From NCBI GenBank assembly GCA_017304475.1, contig JAFKKV010000032.1, positions 1-64,000 on the forward strand: 64,000 bases of DNA, read 5' to 3'. Shown here one piece after another: positions 35,254 through 43,882 of this stretch (positions within the stretch are counted from its first letter, which is position 1; every line of letters begins with the position of its first letter). The notes beneath the pieces are model-generated. The model did not search any database. It was not told where the DNA came from and saw nothing but the letters and a program-made list of their open reading frames with translations. The position numbers and the translations under genes are program-made. Origin of the DNA: Hyphomicrobiales bacterium. Its GTDB lineage: Bacteria; Pseudomonadota; Alphaproteobacteria; Rhizobiales; Phreatobacteraceae.

Positions 35254-35958
35254 TCAGCCGATGCTGAGGCGCTCGGCTTCCATGGCGGCGGTCGCGCGCG
35301 CCACCATCTCGCTGCCGCTGAGGCCGGGCGGGATGGTCGGCAGGTAGGAGACGATGATGGTGCCGGCGCGCTTGGGCCCGCCGGAAATGCCCCAGAAATT
35401 ACCGGAATTCACCACGACCGGCAGCACCGGCACGTTGAGCTTGGAATAGATCATCTCGACGCCGCGCTTGAAGTCGATCGGCTCGTCCGGCGCCTTGCGC
35501 GTGCCCTCGGGAAAGACCAGCACGGGGCGGCCCTCGGCGAGCGCGGTCTTGGCGCCATCGATCATCCGGCGCAGCGCCTGGGTGCCGAGCTCCCGGTCGA
35601 TGGTGATCATCGGCTGGTTGCGCAGATACCAGCCGAATACCGGGACCCTGAGCAACTCCTTCTTGGCGACGACGGCGACCTCGGGGAACAGCACGTTGGC
35701 GGCGAGCGTCTCCCAGGTCGACTGATGATTGCTGAGCACGATGCAGGGATCGGCGGGAAGGTTTTCCCGGCCGCGCTCGACATAGTCGAGGCCGACCACA
35801 TGTTTCAGCAGGAACAGCGCGCCGCGCACCCAGGCCCGCGACACCGCCCGCACCAGGCGCGGCGAGCGGATCAGCATGAGGACCGGAATGAAGGTGCCGA
35901 ACAGGGCGGTCCAGAGGCCGAAAAGAATGTCGAATGTCTTCGAGCGAATGGTGACCAT
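35254..35958 (-). CDS. plsC: 1-acyl-sn-glycerol-3-phosphate acyltransferase
   Basis: Makes phosphatidic acid by acylating lysophosphatidic acid at the inner membrane; 234 residues from MVTIRSKTFDILFGLWTALF. The frame is open to 36171 with another ATG at 36006, but this start begins directly with the hydrophobic N-terminal segment typical of the family. Motif I is SNHQSTWET (NHX4E rather than NHX4D, frequent in proteobacterial PlsC), then VFGWYLRNQPMITIDRELG and motif III VFPEGTRKAPDE. It stands alone with no operon partner and looks like a housekeeping gene between transport clusters. Confidence 0.9.
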   Translation of the reverse strand: MVTIRSKTFDILFGLWTALFGTFIPVLMLIRSPRLVRAVSRAWVRGALFLLKHVVGLDYVERGRENLPADPCIVLSNHQSTWETLAANVLFPEVAVVAKKELLRVPVFGWYLRNQPMITIDRELGTQALRRMIDGAKTALAEGRPVLVFPEGTRKAPDEPIDFKRGVEMIYSKLNVPVLPVVVNSGNFWGISGGPKRAGTIIVSYLPTIPPGLSGSEMVARATAAMEAERLSIG

Positions 35959-36206
35959 CTGTTCCGACCGAGCTTCGACCCGCCGGACCGGCAGCGTGCC
36001 ACACATGATGCGCCACCCATAGGCACGCAATGGAGCTATGTCACGGGCGATTCCGGCGCGGACAAGGCGGCCGGGCAAGATTCGGGGGATGGGAGGGGTG
36101 GTTCGGTCCGCGTTTTTCGCGGGACCATCGCGTATCACCGTGTTGGCAGGTCGCGCCGCCAGCCAGCCCATTCATTTCGCGCCGCCCTTCCCGACGGCAC
36201 CTCTTC

Positions 36207-36374
36207 ACCTCTCCCCGGCGGGGAGAGGTCGGCGCGCAGCGCCGGGAGAGGGGGAATTGAGCATCGAGACCAAGGCTTTGCCCATTTCGCATGATGATTT
36301 CTCGTCAAGCGCCTCTCCCCCTCTCCCGCCCTTTCGCTGCGCTCAAGGTCGACCTCTCCCCGCTGGGGCGAGGT
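36207..36374. repeat. Nested inverted repeat rich in CCTCTCCCC
   Basis: A 10-bp stem with a 3-base loop (ACCTCTCCCC/GGGGAGAGGT, 36207-36229) is mirrored by a second stem of the same sequence with one mismatch (36352-36374). The segments between (GCCGGGAGAGGGGG and CCTCTCCCCCTCTCCCG) also pair with each other. The whole is an imperfect inverted repeat of about 168 bp in the 563-bp gap 35959-36521, which otherwise holds nothing I can support as a gene. Confidence 0.7.
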
Positions 36375-36521
36375 GGGGTCGGTGGTTCCCGTCCGAGATA
36401 TCGAAGGGCGGCGAATTCGGTCTCTTTGAGCGTTGCGCGCATCCGCCGGTCCCGCCGGCGATGCACACCCCAGCTGTTGCCCCCACGCAATTGCGCATGT
36501 GGGGGACGCCCTCCGCCCGTC

Positions 36522-37376
36522 CTATTGCCCCGCGTCGATGGTGATCTCGGCGAGTGCCTGGGCTTCCAGGCCGTGCTTCTTCAGGAGCGTGGCATAGGTG
36601 CCGTTGGCGATCAGCCGGGTCAGCGCCGCGGCGACCGCGTCGCGCAAAGCCGGGTTGCCACGCGGAAAGGCGAGGCCCGAGAGGTTGCGGCCGATCGGTG
36701 CGCCGACCGCCACGAAGGCACCCGGGTTCTGCTGGCGAAGATAGGTGACATATTCGGCGCCGAGCAGAGCGGCATTGGCGCGGCCCTGCTGCAGGTCGGC
36801 GCGGCTGGCGGCGGCGCCCGCCGTGCCAATGACCTGCATGGGCGGCCGGCCGGCGGCGACGCAATTGGCCTCGCTCCAGGCCTGCGCGGTCGGGAAATAA
36901 TTGGTGGTGCGCGGGGTCGCGATCGACTTGCCGCACATGTCGAGCGGATTGGCGATGCCGCCGGCCTGCTGGCTGGTGGTGAAGATCTGCGGGCCGGTCG
37001 AGATATAGTCGACGAAGCTCAGCTTCTCGCGCCGGGCCGGCAGGTCGGTCATCGAGCTGCCGCTGAAATCGACGCGCCCGGCGGTGATGCCGGTGATCAG
37101 CTGCTCGAAGGTCATTTCCTCCCACTGGATGGCGACGTTGAGTTCCTTGGCGATGGCCGTCACCAGATCGACATTCAGACCGCGCCGCTCATTGGTCGCC
37201 GGGTCCTTGTAGGCCATGGGCGGATAGGTCGCCTCGATGCCGACCCGGATGGTGCCGGCGCTGCGGATGGCGTCGGGCAGCGGGATCGGCGCCTGGGCCT
37301 GCGCCATGACGGGCGCGACATGGCCGAAAAGGAAGGCGGCGCCGGCAAGGGCGAGGCGCGACAGAATGCTGGTCAT
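36522..37376 (-). CDS. Family 3 (polar amino acid type) ABC substrate-binding protein
   Basis: Periplasmic receptor, 284 residues from MTSILSRLALAGAAFLFGHV; the longer upstream frame has no signal sequence. A signal peptide ends near VMAQAQA. The SBP_bac_3 pattern is clear: GTIRVGIEATYPPMAYKDP, RGLNVDLVTAIAKELNVAIQ, and GRVDFSGSSMTDLPARREKL. GGGGA precedes the start. It lies 101 bp after the last gene of the Liv operon on the same strand, with an IR at 37392-37417 (GCCTGGC/GCCAGGC) in between. No family 3 permease or ATPase is present, so it is either an orphan or works with a system elsewhere. Confidence 0.88.
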   Translation of the reverse strand: MTSILSRLALAGAAFLFGHVAPVMAQAQAPIPLPDAIRSAGTIRVGIEATYPPMAYKDPATNERRGLNVDLVTAIAKELNVAIQWEEMTFEQLITGITAGRVDFSGSSMTDLPARREKLSFVDYISTGPQIFTTSQQAGGIANPLDMCGKSIATPRTTNYFPTAQAWSEANCVAAGRPPMQVIGTAGAAASRADLQQGRANAALLGAEYVTYLRQQNPGAFVAVGAPIGRNLSGLAFPRGNPALRDAVAAALTRLIANGTYATLLKKHGLEAQALAEITIDAGQ

Positions 37377-37477
37377 CAAAGGTCCCCACGGGCCTGGCCG
37401 GACCGTCCGTGCCAGGCAGCCGGCGGGGATGCTAGTCGAGGCTCGCCGCCGCAGCCAGTCTCCGGCCTGCGTCAATT

Positions 37478-38119
37478 TCAACCAGCCGGCGCATGGCTCG
37501 CCACCGGTGCGAGTTCGCCGAGATAGGCCCGCACCGCACCGTCGCGAACGATCTGGTCGTAGCTGGCAAAACTGCTGACGCCGCCGCCCGCCACGAACAG
37601 GAAGCGGTCGCAGATCTCCTCCAGGATCTCCAGCTGGAACGGCGCGGTCGGATGCAGGCAAAGCAAGACCAGCCGGCCCTCCCGCTTCAGCCGGCGGAAA
37701 AAATCGAGCATGAAGCCGATATAGCCGTCCTGGGTGTTGAACTGCGGCTCGTCGAACAGATGGACGAGCGGATAGGGGCTCTCGGCCCGCTGCATCAGGA
37801 AGCCAGGCTTGGTCCGGGCGAACCGGCGCACCTGATAGGACTGGTGATAATGAATGGCGAGCCGGTCGCGCTCGCCATGGCGCACCTGGTGGATGTCGCG
37901 GCCGGCGATCCGGACACGGCCGGCGGTCGGCGTGTTGGACCCCGCGATCATTTCGAACAGCGTGGTCTTGCCGGCGCCGTTCGGCCCCATCACGCCGATG
38001 ATTTCGGGTTCGTCGAAATGCATGTCGGCGCCCAGCCGGAACGCCGGCGTCCGGGCGATGAAGCCGCGATGATAGATCTTCTCGACACCGTCGAGCGTGA
38101 GCAGCGGCACGGAGCTCAT
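37478..38119 (-). CDS. Shortened ABC ATPase without a signature motif, in the Liv-type operon
   Basis: ATP-binding cassette protein of only 213 residues. Walker A is intact (GPNGAGKT, 45-52), a Q-loop-like Gln93 is in HYHQSYQ, Walker B is LVHLFDEP (117-124) and a switch-like His156 is in LLCLHP. Only about 24 residues separate Gln93 from Walker B, against roughly 70 or more in normal cassettes, so the helical subdomain with the LSGGQ signature is missing. Its ATG overlaps the LivF-like stop (ATGA), so it is coupled to a normal Liv set that already has two ATPases. It may be a regulatory or non-transport ATPase. Function unknown. Confidence 0.82.
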   Translation of the reverse strand: MSSVPLLTLDGVEKIYHRGFIARTPAFRLGADMHFDEPEIIGVMGPNGAGKTTLFEMIAGSNTPTAGRVRIAGRDIHQVRHGERDRLAIHYHQSYQVRRFARTKPGFLMQRAESPYPLVHLFDEPQFNTQDGYIGFMLDFFRRLKREGRLVLLCLHPTAPFQLEILEEICDRFLFVAGGGVSSFASYDQIVRDGAVRAYLGELAPVASHAPAG

Positions 38120-38817
38120 TGCACGCCTCCGATCAGCGACAGCTTCAGCCGGCTGTCGGCCTTGAGTGCGGCGGCCTCGCCGGCCCAGGCCACCTGGCCG
38201 CGCCGCAGCACCACCACCCGGTCGGCGACCGACAGCGCCACGTCGGCATTCTGCTCGACCACGATCGCCGCGATGCCCTCGGCTTTGAGGCGGCGGATCA
38301 CGGCCATCACGTCGTCGACGATCTTGGGCGCCAGCCCCTGGCTCGGCTCGTCGAACAGCACGAGGCCCGGGCTGCCGAGCAAGGCCCGGGCGATCGCCAC
38401 CATCTGCATCTCGCCGCCGGACAGGGTCTCAGCCTCGCGGCTCATCAGATATTTCAGCGGTGAAAAGATCTCGGTCACCTCGCCGACCGTCCAGGGCCGG
38501 AACGCCGTGCGTTTCTCGCCGAGCGCCAGGTTCCTCTCCACCGTCAGGGTCGGGCAGAGCCGGCGGTCGTCGGGAACCCAGCCGATGCCGTGCCGGGCGA
38601 TCTCGTGGGTCGGGCTTGCGGTGATCGTCCGGCCGCGGAAGCGGATCTCGCCGCGCCGGGGCCGGGTCAGTCCGAGGATCGAGCGCAGCAGGGTCGTCTT
38701 GCCCGCGCCATTGGCGCCGAGCAACGCCAGCACCTCGCCGTCGCGCAGGCTCAGCGACACGCCGAACAGCGCCTGGGTCTCGCCGTGGAAGGTGTCGATC
38801 GCCTGGACGTCGAGCAT
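38116..38817 (-). CDS. livF: Branched-chain amino acid-type ABC transporter ATP-binding protein (LivF-like)
   Basis: One of the two standard cytoplasmic ATPases of a Liv/HAAT-type importer, 233 residues, the usual LivF length. Walker A GANGAGKTT is near residue 34, the signature is TLSGGEMQMVAIARALLGSP, Walker B LVLFDEPSQGLAPKIV, with the LivF-type ending VVEQNADVALSVADRVVVLR. The start overlaps the LivG stop by one base (TGATG). Liv-type systems also carry urea, amides and aromatic acids, so the family name does not fix the substrate. Confidence 0.92.
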   Translation of the reverse strand: MLDVQAIDTFHGETQALFGVSLSLRDGEVLALLGANGAGKTTLLRSILGLTRPRRGEIRFRGRTITASPTHEIARHGIGWVPDDRRLCPTLTVERNLALGEKRTAFRPWTVGEVTEIFSPLKYLMSREAETLSGGEMQMVAIARALLGSPGLVLFDEPSQGLAPKIVDDVMAVIRRLKAEGIAAIVVEQNADVALSVADRVVVLRRGQVAWAGEAAALKADSRLKLSLIGGVQ

Positions 38818-39560
38818 CAGTTGAGCTTTCCGAGAGCGGAGGATTTGACCCAGGGATTGGCCATCAGTTCGGCGGGCGCGCCTTGCGCGATGACCTGGCC
38901 CCAGTGGATCACCGAAATGTCGTCGGCGAGCGAGAACAGGAAATCCATGTCGTGCTCGATGATGACGATCGTCACCGATCCCTTCAGGGCCAGGATCAGG
39001 TCGGCGAGCCGTGCCCGGCCGTCGCTGCCGAGGCCGGCGGTCGGCTCGTCGAGAAACAGCAGCTTCGGACGAGAGGCGAGCGCGACCGCGATCTCGAGCG
39101 CGCGCCTGGCACCATAGGGCAGCGACTTCGCAGGATCGTCGGCGCGCCGTGCCAGTCCGACACGCTCCAGCACCGCCATGGCCTCGGCGACGACGCCGGC
39201 GTCGCCATAGGCCTGGCCGAGCGGATCATGAACGCGGTCGCGGCTGGCCGGCAGCGCGATCGCGACATTCTCGAACACCGTGAATTCGTCGAACAGGTTC
39301 ATCAGCTGGAACGACCTGGCGATGCCGAGCCGGGCGATCCGGTGCGGCTTCAGGCCGGTTATGTCCTGGCCGTCGAACAGCACCTGGCCGCGATCCGGCT
39401 TGTAGCGGCCGGTCAGCACGTTGAAACAGGTGGTCTTGCCGGCGCCGTTCGGGCCCATGATGCCGGAAAGCGTGCCGGCCTCGAAGGTGAGCGAGATGTT
39501 CTCCAGCACCACCCGGTCGCCGAAGCGCAGATGCAGGCCCTTGGCTTCGAACAAGGCCAT
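38817..39560 (-). CDS. livG: Branched-chain amino acid-type ABC transporter ATP-binding protein (LivG-like)
   Basis: Second standard ATPase of the Liv-type importer, 247 residues. Walker [11 protein letters not shown] is near residue 37. The signature has the LivG form LPYGARRALEIAVALASRPK in place of LSGGQ, which is normal for LivG. Walker B is LLFLDEPTAGLG, followed by VTIVIIEHDMDFLFSLADDI. It begins 3 bp after the LivM stop, showing tight operon packing, and pairs with the LivF-like protein. Confidence 0.92.
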   Translation of the reverse strand: MALFEAKGLHLRFGDRVVLENISLTFEAGTLSGIMGPNGAGKTTCFNVLTGRYKPDRGQVLFDGQDITGLKPHRIARLGIARSFQLMNLFDEFTVFENVAIALPASRDRVHDPLGQAYGDAGVVAEAMAVLERVGLARRADDPAKSLPYGARRALEIAVALASRPKLLFLDEPTAGLGSDGRARLADLILALKGSVTIVIIEHDMDFLFSLADDISVIHWGQVIAQGAPAELMANPWVKSSALGKLN

Positions 39561-39563
39561 GGC

Positions 39564-40568
39564 TCAGGCCTCCCTGGCATCGGGCGCGGCCACCGGCGCC
39601 GGCGGCGGCTTGTGGCGCCAGCTGTCGAACAGGCCGGCGAGACCTTCGGGGCGGAACAGCACGAGGATAATGAACAGGAGGCCGAACCACAGCATCCAGC
39701 TGACCGTCAGCGCCCCGATCAGGTCGCGCGCCAGGAAGAACACGACGGCGCCGATCACCGGGCCCCAGAACGACACGAGGCCGCCGCCGACCAGGGTCAT
39801 CATCACGATGTAGCCGGAATAGTGCAGGCTCATCACGTCGGGAAAGGCCGAGCGCTGGGCCATGGCGAACAACCCGCCGGCCAGGCCCGAGAGCGCCGCC
39901 GACAGCACGATGACCGCGAATTTGCAGGCCCAGACGTCATAGCCGATGAAGCGGGCGCGCTCCTCGTTCTGCTTGATCGCCTTCACCGCCCGGCCGAACG
40001 GTGAATGGACCAGCCGCCAGAGCCCGAGCGACACCAGCACAAACACCACCAGCACGCCGTAGTAGAGCGCCACATTGGTCTCGAGCGGGATCGATGCGAA
40101 ACCGAGATCGACCGGCAGCCGGGCGATCTTCAGCAGGCCGTCCTCGCCACCGGTGATCGCGTGGGCCTTCATGGCGACGAACCAGAACACCTGGCCGAAG
40201 GCAATCGTCATCAACGAGAAATAGATGCCGCGCCGATGCGAGATGAACAGGGCGACCAGGGCGCCGGCGAGCGCCGTCGCCAGCACGGCGGCGGCGAGGC
40301 AGATCCAGAGGTTCGGCGCGACGGCGAATTGCGCGAGCCCGAAGCCATAGGCGCCGATGCCGAAAAAGGCGCCATGGCCGAAGGAGGGCAGGCCGGCATG
40401 GCCGAGCACAAGGTTATAGGCGAGCGCATAGGTGGCGAAGATCAGGATCTCGATGCCGAGATAGTGGTAGAGGCCGATGCGCTCGATCCAGAATGGCAAT
40501 GTGGCGAAGATCGCCCATGCAACGAGCATGGCGGGCGTCAGCGTCGGAACGGTCCGGCGGGCGTCCAT
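39564..40568 (-). CDS. livM: Branched-chain amino acid-type ABC transporter permease (LivM-like)
   Basis: Inner-membrane permease, 334 residues. Hydrophobic segments begin at TPAMLVAWAIFATLPFWIER, with the LivM hallmark NLVLGHAGLPSFGHGAFFGI near residue 55, then GIYFSLMTIAFGQVFWFVAM. The C-terminal part contains VSLGLWRLVHSPFGRAVKAI and NEERARFIGYDVWACKFAVI, the loop that contacts the ATPases. Only one base separates its start from the LivH stop. Confidence 0.93.
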   Translation of the reverse strand: MDARRTVPTLTPAMLVAWAIFATLPFWIERIGLYHYLGIEILIFATYALAYNLVLGHAGLPSFGHGAFFGIGAYGFGLAQFAVAPNLWICLAAAVLATALAGALVALFISHRRGIYFSLMTIAFGQVFWFVAMKAHAITGGEDGLLKIARLPVDLGFASIPLETNVALYYGVLVVFVLVSLGLWRLVHSPFGRAVKAIKQNEERARFIGYDVWACKFAVIVLSAALSGLAGGLFAMAQRSAFPDVMSLHYSGYIVMMTLVGGGLVSFWGPVIGAVVFFLARDLIGALTVSWMLWFGLLFIILVLFRPEGLAGLFDSWRHKPPPAPVAAPDAREA

Positions 40569-40569
40569 T

Positions 40570-41502
40570 TCAGGCCTCCAGCACGCTCTTCTTGCCGAAC
40601 AGACCGCGGGCGCGGAAGGTCACGACGAGAATGAGCAAGAGATACATCGAGAGCAGCGACCATTCGGAGGCATAGGCGCCGGCGAGGCCGACCACCATGC
40701 CGACCATGAGGCCGGCGATGACCGCGCCCCAGAAGCTGCCGACGCCGCCGAGCACGATGATCAGGAAGGCCGGCACCACCGCATCGACACCCATATGCGG
40801 GCGGATGCCCCAGATCGGCGCCAGGATGACGCCGGCCAGCGCCGCCAGCATGGTGCCGAACACGAAGACGCCGGTGCGCAGCTTCTTCAGGTCGATGCCG
40901 AGCGCCTGGACGATCTCGCTGTCATGGGCGCCCGCCTTGACCATGGCGCCGAAGCGCGTGCGTTCGACCACCACCCAGACGATCGCGATGGCGGCGACGG
41001 CGAAGGCCGCCGCCCAGAAACGGTATCGCGACCAGATGAGGTCGAGGAACAGGAAGCCGCCGGAAATGTCGCGCGGCACCGGCAGGACATAGTCGCGGGT
41101 GCCCCAGACGGCGCGGATCAGGTCCTCCAGCACCATGGCGATGCCGAAGGTGAGCAAGAGGCCGTAGAGCGGATCGCGGCCATAGGTGCGCCGCATCATC
41201 CGCTCGATGATCAGGCCGAACGGCGCGACCAGGATCGGCGCGACCAGCAAGGCCGTGGCATAACGCCAGCCAAGCGGCACGCCGGCCCAGGCTTTCAGCA
41301 TGTCCGGCGGCAAAGGCAGGCGCGGCGTCGCGATGGCGAAGGCGAAATAGGCTCCGAGCGCGAACAGCGAGCCATGGGCGAGATTGATCTGCTCCATCAG
41401 GCCGAGGATCAGCATGAAACCGAGCGCGATCAGGGCGAACAGGAGGCCGAGCGTCAGGCCGTTGACCAGATGAGGCAGGAGATCCAGGAGACTGAAGGGC
41501 AT
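40570..41502 (-). CDS. livH: Branched-chain amino acid-type ABC transporter permease (LivH-like)
   Basis: Inner-membrane permease, 310 residues. The N-terminus reads LPHLVNGLTLGLLFALIALG, followed by the LivH hallmark MLILGLMEQINLAHGSLFAL. Eight or so hydrophobic segments follow, with the ATPase-docking region around TRFGAMVKAGAHDSEIVQAL. It comes 67 bp after the binding-protein gene; the weak ribosome site there and this gap suggest lower expression than the receptor. Confidence 0.93.
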   Translation of the reverse strand: MPFSLLDLLPHLVNGLTLGLLFALIALGFMLILGLMEQINLAHGSLFALGAYFAFAIATPRLPLPPDMLKAWAGVPLGWRYATALLVAPILVAPFGLIIERMMRRTYGRDPLYGLLLTFGIAMVLEDLIRAVWGTRDYVLPVPRDISGGFLFLDLIWSRYRFWAAAFAVAAIAIVWVVVERTRFGAMVKAGAHDSEIVQALGIDLKKLRTGVFVFGTMLAALAGVILAPIWGIRPHMGVDAVVPAFLIIVLGGVGSFWGAVIAGLMVGMVVGLAGAYASEWSLLSMYLLLILVVTFRARGLFGKKSVLEA

Positions 41503-41569
41503 GTCTGACCAATCGCTTGCGGAGGGCCGGAGCGGCGGTTCGGCCGCCCCGTGATGGCGTCCGGGCAGG

Positions 41570-42865
41570 TCACGTCTCGTAGGTCGGCACCTTGTCGAAA
41601 GGCGTCAGGCTGCATTTGCCAGGTGCCGCGTCGTCCATGGCGTTTTGCGGCTCGGTCTGGCTGAGGATCTCGAACATGTCGGTCGGGTCCGAGGGCCTGG
41701 CATTGCGGCGCGCCAGGTAGATCGTCTGCTGCACCTGATGGGTCACCGGATCGATCACCGCATCGAAATGCTGCATGCGGTCGGCCGCCGGCATTTTCAG
41801 GCCTTCGAGCTGCTTGATCACGGCGATGTTGTTGGTCGAACCGGCCCGCTCGATCGCCCGCAGCAATTCGCGCGTCGCGGTATAGCCGTTATAGGAGACA
41901 TTGCCCGGCACCGGGATCGGCGATTGCGGGAAAGCGGTCTGCCAGCGTTTGACGAAGTCGGCGACGCCGGGCAATTGCAGCTTGTGATACCAGGTCGTGC
42001 CGAACACCCCGAACAGGCTGTCCGGCGCGCCCCAGACATCCGGCCAGTCCTGCTGGTTGTTGATCCAGGCGGTGCGCTCCTCCAGCTTCAGGTCGGTCAC
42101 CTGCTGGCGCAATGCCTTGATGTCGTCGCCGCCGATGGCGGTCGCCACGACGTCGGGGCGGGTCTGCTGGATCTTCAGCAGGTAGGACGTGAAATCCCGG
42201 GTGTTCTGCGGCACCAGCAGATTGTCGATGATCTGTCCGCCGGCCGCCTCCACCAGGGTTTTGGTCGCGGCGGAGGTGGTGTGGCCCCAGACATAGTCAT
42301 TGGTCAGCAGCAGCCAGCGCTTGCCGACCTTGTCGACGGCGTTGCGCACGGCGGCCTTCGAGAAATTGGTGCCGTTGCCGTCCCAGACGAATTTGATGCG
42401 CGAGCAGTTCTCGCCCGCCTCGCTCGGCGCCGAGGAATTGGTGTTGATATAGACCGTGCCATATTTGGCGGCGACCTGGGTGATCGCATTGGCGACGCCG
42501 GAATGCACGGCGCCGATCAGGAAGCTGCATTGCTCCTGGGCGATGAAGCGCTCGGCGACGCGGGTGGCGGTGGCCGGATTGGTCTCGGTATCGGTGGTGA
42601 TCCATTCGATCCTGCGCCCGGCGATACCGCCCTTGGCGTTGAACTCGTCGATGGCCAGCCGCATGCCCAGCAGGTCGTCCTGGCCGCTATTGCCATATTG
42701 GCCGCTGGCATCGCAGGTGAGGCCCAGCTTGATCGGCTTCCTGGCGCCTTGCGCCCAGACCCGGTTTGTCTTCCACGGGCCGAAAAAGGCACCTGATCCG
42801 GCAAGCGCCGCCGCCATCAAGCTGCCATGCACGACGCTGCGCCGCGAAATGCGCCTCTGGGTCAT
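41570..42865 (-). CDS. Branched-chain amino acid-type ABC substrate-binding protein
   Basis: Periplasmic receptor (Peripla_BP_6 family), 431 residues from MTQRRISRRSVVHGSLMAAA, after a strong GGGAGGGA. The frame is open far upstream but without a signal sequence. A twin-arginine-like signal (RRISRRSVVHGSLMAAALAG) ends near VWAQG. Family features are KPIKLGLTCDASGQYGNSGQ, AIDEFNAKGGIAGRRIEWIT and LLTNDYVWGHTTSAATKTLV. The regulator and SDR on the other side suggest a carbohydrate-like or hydroxy-acid ligand rather than leucine; that is inference. Confidence 0.92.
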   Translation of the reverse strand: MTQRRISRRSVVHGSLMAAALAGSGAFFGPWKTNRVWAQGARKPIKLGLTCDASGQYGNSGQDDLLGMRLAIDEFNAKGGIAGRRIEWITTDTETNPATATRVAERFIAQEQCSFLIGAVHSGVANAITQVAAKYGTVYINTNSSAPSEAGENCSRIKFVWDGNGTNFSKAAVRNAVDKVGKRWLLLTNDYVWGHTTSAATKTLVEAAGGQIIDNLLVPQNTRDFTSYLLKIQQTRPDVVATAIGGDDIKALRQQVTDLKLEERTAWINNQQDWPDVWGAPDSLFGVFGTTWYHKLQLPGVADFVKRWQTAFPQSPIPVPGNVSYNGYTATRELLRAIERAGSTNNIAVIKQLEGLKMPAADRMQHFDAVIDPVTHQVQQTIYLARRNARPSDPTDMFEILSQTEPQNAMDDAAPGKCSLTPFDKVPTYET

Positions 42866-42924
42866 CGTTCCCTCCCGAACGTTGTTTTTCTTTTGGACCT
42901 GATTTTTCTCGATCCTTGACGTTA

Positions 42925-42959
42925 GAATGAACATTCCATTTGTGCCTGTAAAGTGGAAT
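42925..42959. promoter_or_regulatory. Operator region between the Liv-type operon and the RpiR regulator
   Basis: Two symmetric words overlap: GAATG-AA-CATTC (42925-42936) and ATTCCA...TGGAAT (42933-42959, 15-base spacer). Both share the GGAAT/ATTCC half-site, so the segment holds three or four copies of it. The 156-bp divergent gap makes this the likely RpiR binding region. A possible minus-strand promoter (TTTACA at 42952-42947) overlaps it. Confidence 0.5.
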
Positions 42960-43021
42960 ATATGATCCATGACGGGACGCCCGTGGCGGCGTCGCGCCGG
43001 GCCATGGCTTGAGGAGGCGGC

Positions 43022-43858
43022 ATGAACGAGACCTGGTCGACCGGGGCGACCTATGACGAATTGCGCAGCGCCATTGCGCAGCGCCATGGCGACCTGTCGG
43101 GACGCCTGCAGCAGATCGCCGAATTCGTCCTCGACCACCCGACCGATGTCGCGCTCGGCACGGTCGCCGAGGTGGCGGGGCGGGCCGGCGTGCAACCCTC
43201 CGCCATCGTCCGCTTCGCCCGCGCCTTGGGTTTCGGCGGCTTCACCGAGATGCAGCAGGTGTTCCGCTCGCGGCTCGTCGCCGGCGTCGCGCCGAGCTAC
43301 AAGGCGCGGCTCGCCCGCATGAAGCGCGAGGAGAAGTCGACGCTCGGCCGTAAGCCCGCGGCGGTGCTCGGCCGCTTCGTCACCGAGGCCCATTCGGCGC
43401 TCGATACGCTCAGCCAGTCGGTGCATGAACGCGATCTCGACGCCGCCATCGCGATCCTGCAGCCGGCACGCGACATCTACCTGCTCGGTCTCGGCGGCTC
43501 CTATCCGGTGGCCGCTCATCTCGCTTATGTGCTGCGCAAGCTCGGCCGGCGCGTGGTGCTGCTCGACGGCATCGGCGGCAGCATCGGCGAGCAGTCGCAT
43601 GCGGCAGGCCCCGAGGATGCCCTGGTCGCCATCAGCTTCCGCAATTATTACCCCGACACCGCCCGGCTGTTTCCGCAGATCATCGCCCAGGGCGTGCCGG
43701 CGATCGCCATCACCGACAGCCTGCTGGGGCCGATCGTCAAGGACGCCCGCGTGGTGTTCGAGATCCAGGACATGCCGGAGGCGGCGCTGCGCACTCTGGT
43801 CGCGCCGATGTGCCTGGTGCAGGCTCTCGCCATTGGCCTCGACCTGGCCGCCGACTGA
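43022..43858 (+). CDS. RpiR family transcriptional regulator (HTH plus SIS domain)
   Basis: Regulator of 278 residues with GAGGAGG before the ATG. The N-terminal HTH_6 domain covers about 1-80 (LQQIAEFVLDHPTDVALGTV, then AGVQPSAIVRFARALGFGGF). The C-terminal SIS domain starts near residue 125 (IYLLGLGGSYPVAAHLAYVL) and includes DALVAISFRNYYPDTARLFP. SIS domains bind phosphosugars or related phosphorylated compounds. It diverges from the Liv-type operon and precedes an SDR by 24 bp, so it probably controls both. Confidence 0.9.
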   Translation: MNETWSTGATYDELRSAIAQRHGDLSGRLQQIAEFVLDHPTDVALGTVAEVAGRAGVQPSAIVRFARALGFGGFTEMQQVFRSRLVAGVAPSYKARLARMKREEKSTLGRKPAAVLGRFVTEAHSALDTLSQSVHERDLDAAIAILQPARDIYLLGLGGSYPVAAHLAYVLRKLGRRVVLLDGIGGSIGEQSHAAGPEDALVAISFRNYYPDTARLFPQIIAQGVPAIAITDSLLGPIVKDARVVFEIQDMPEAALRTLVAPMCLVQALAIGLDLAAD

Positions 43859-43882
43859 CCGACGAGATCAAGGAGGATCACC

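Noticed and set aside
37392-37417. GCCTGGC/GCCAGGC inverted repeat as terminator of the Liv-type operon
   Set aside because: A 7-bp stem with a 12-base loop and no T-run; it is more likely chance in GC-rich DNA, so it is only mentioned with the neighbouring gene.
42841-43600. Extension of the Liv-type receptor to a 676-residue protein starting at 43600
   Set aside because: The extra N-terminal part overlaps the divergent RpiR gene and lacks a signal peptide; the ATG at 42865 has a strong ribosome site and begins the signal sequence.
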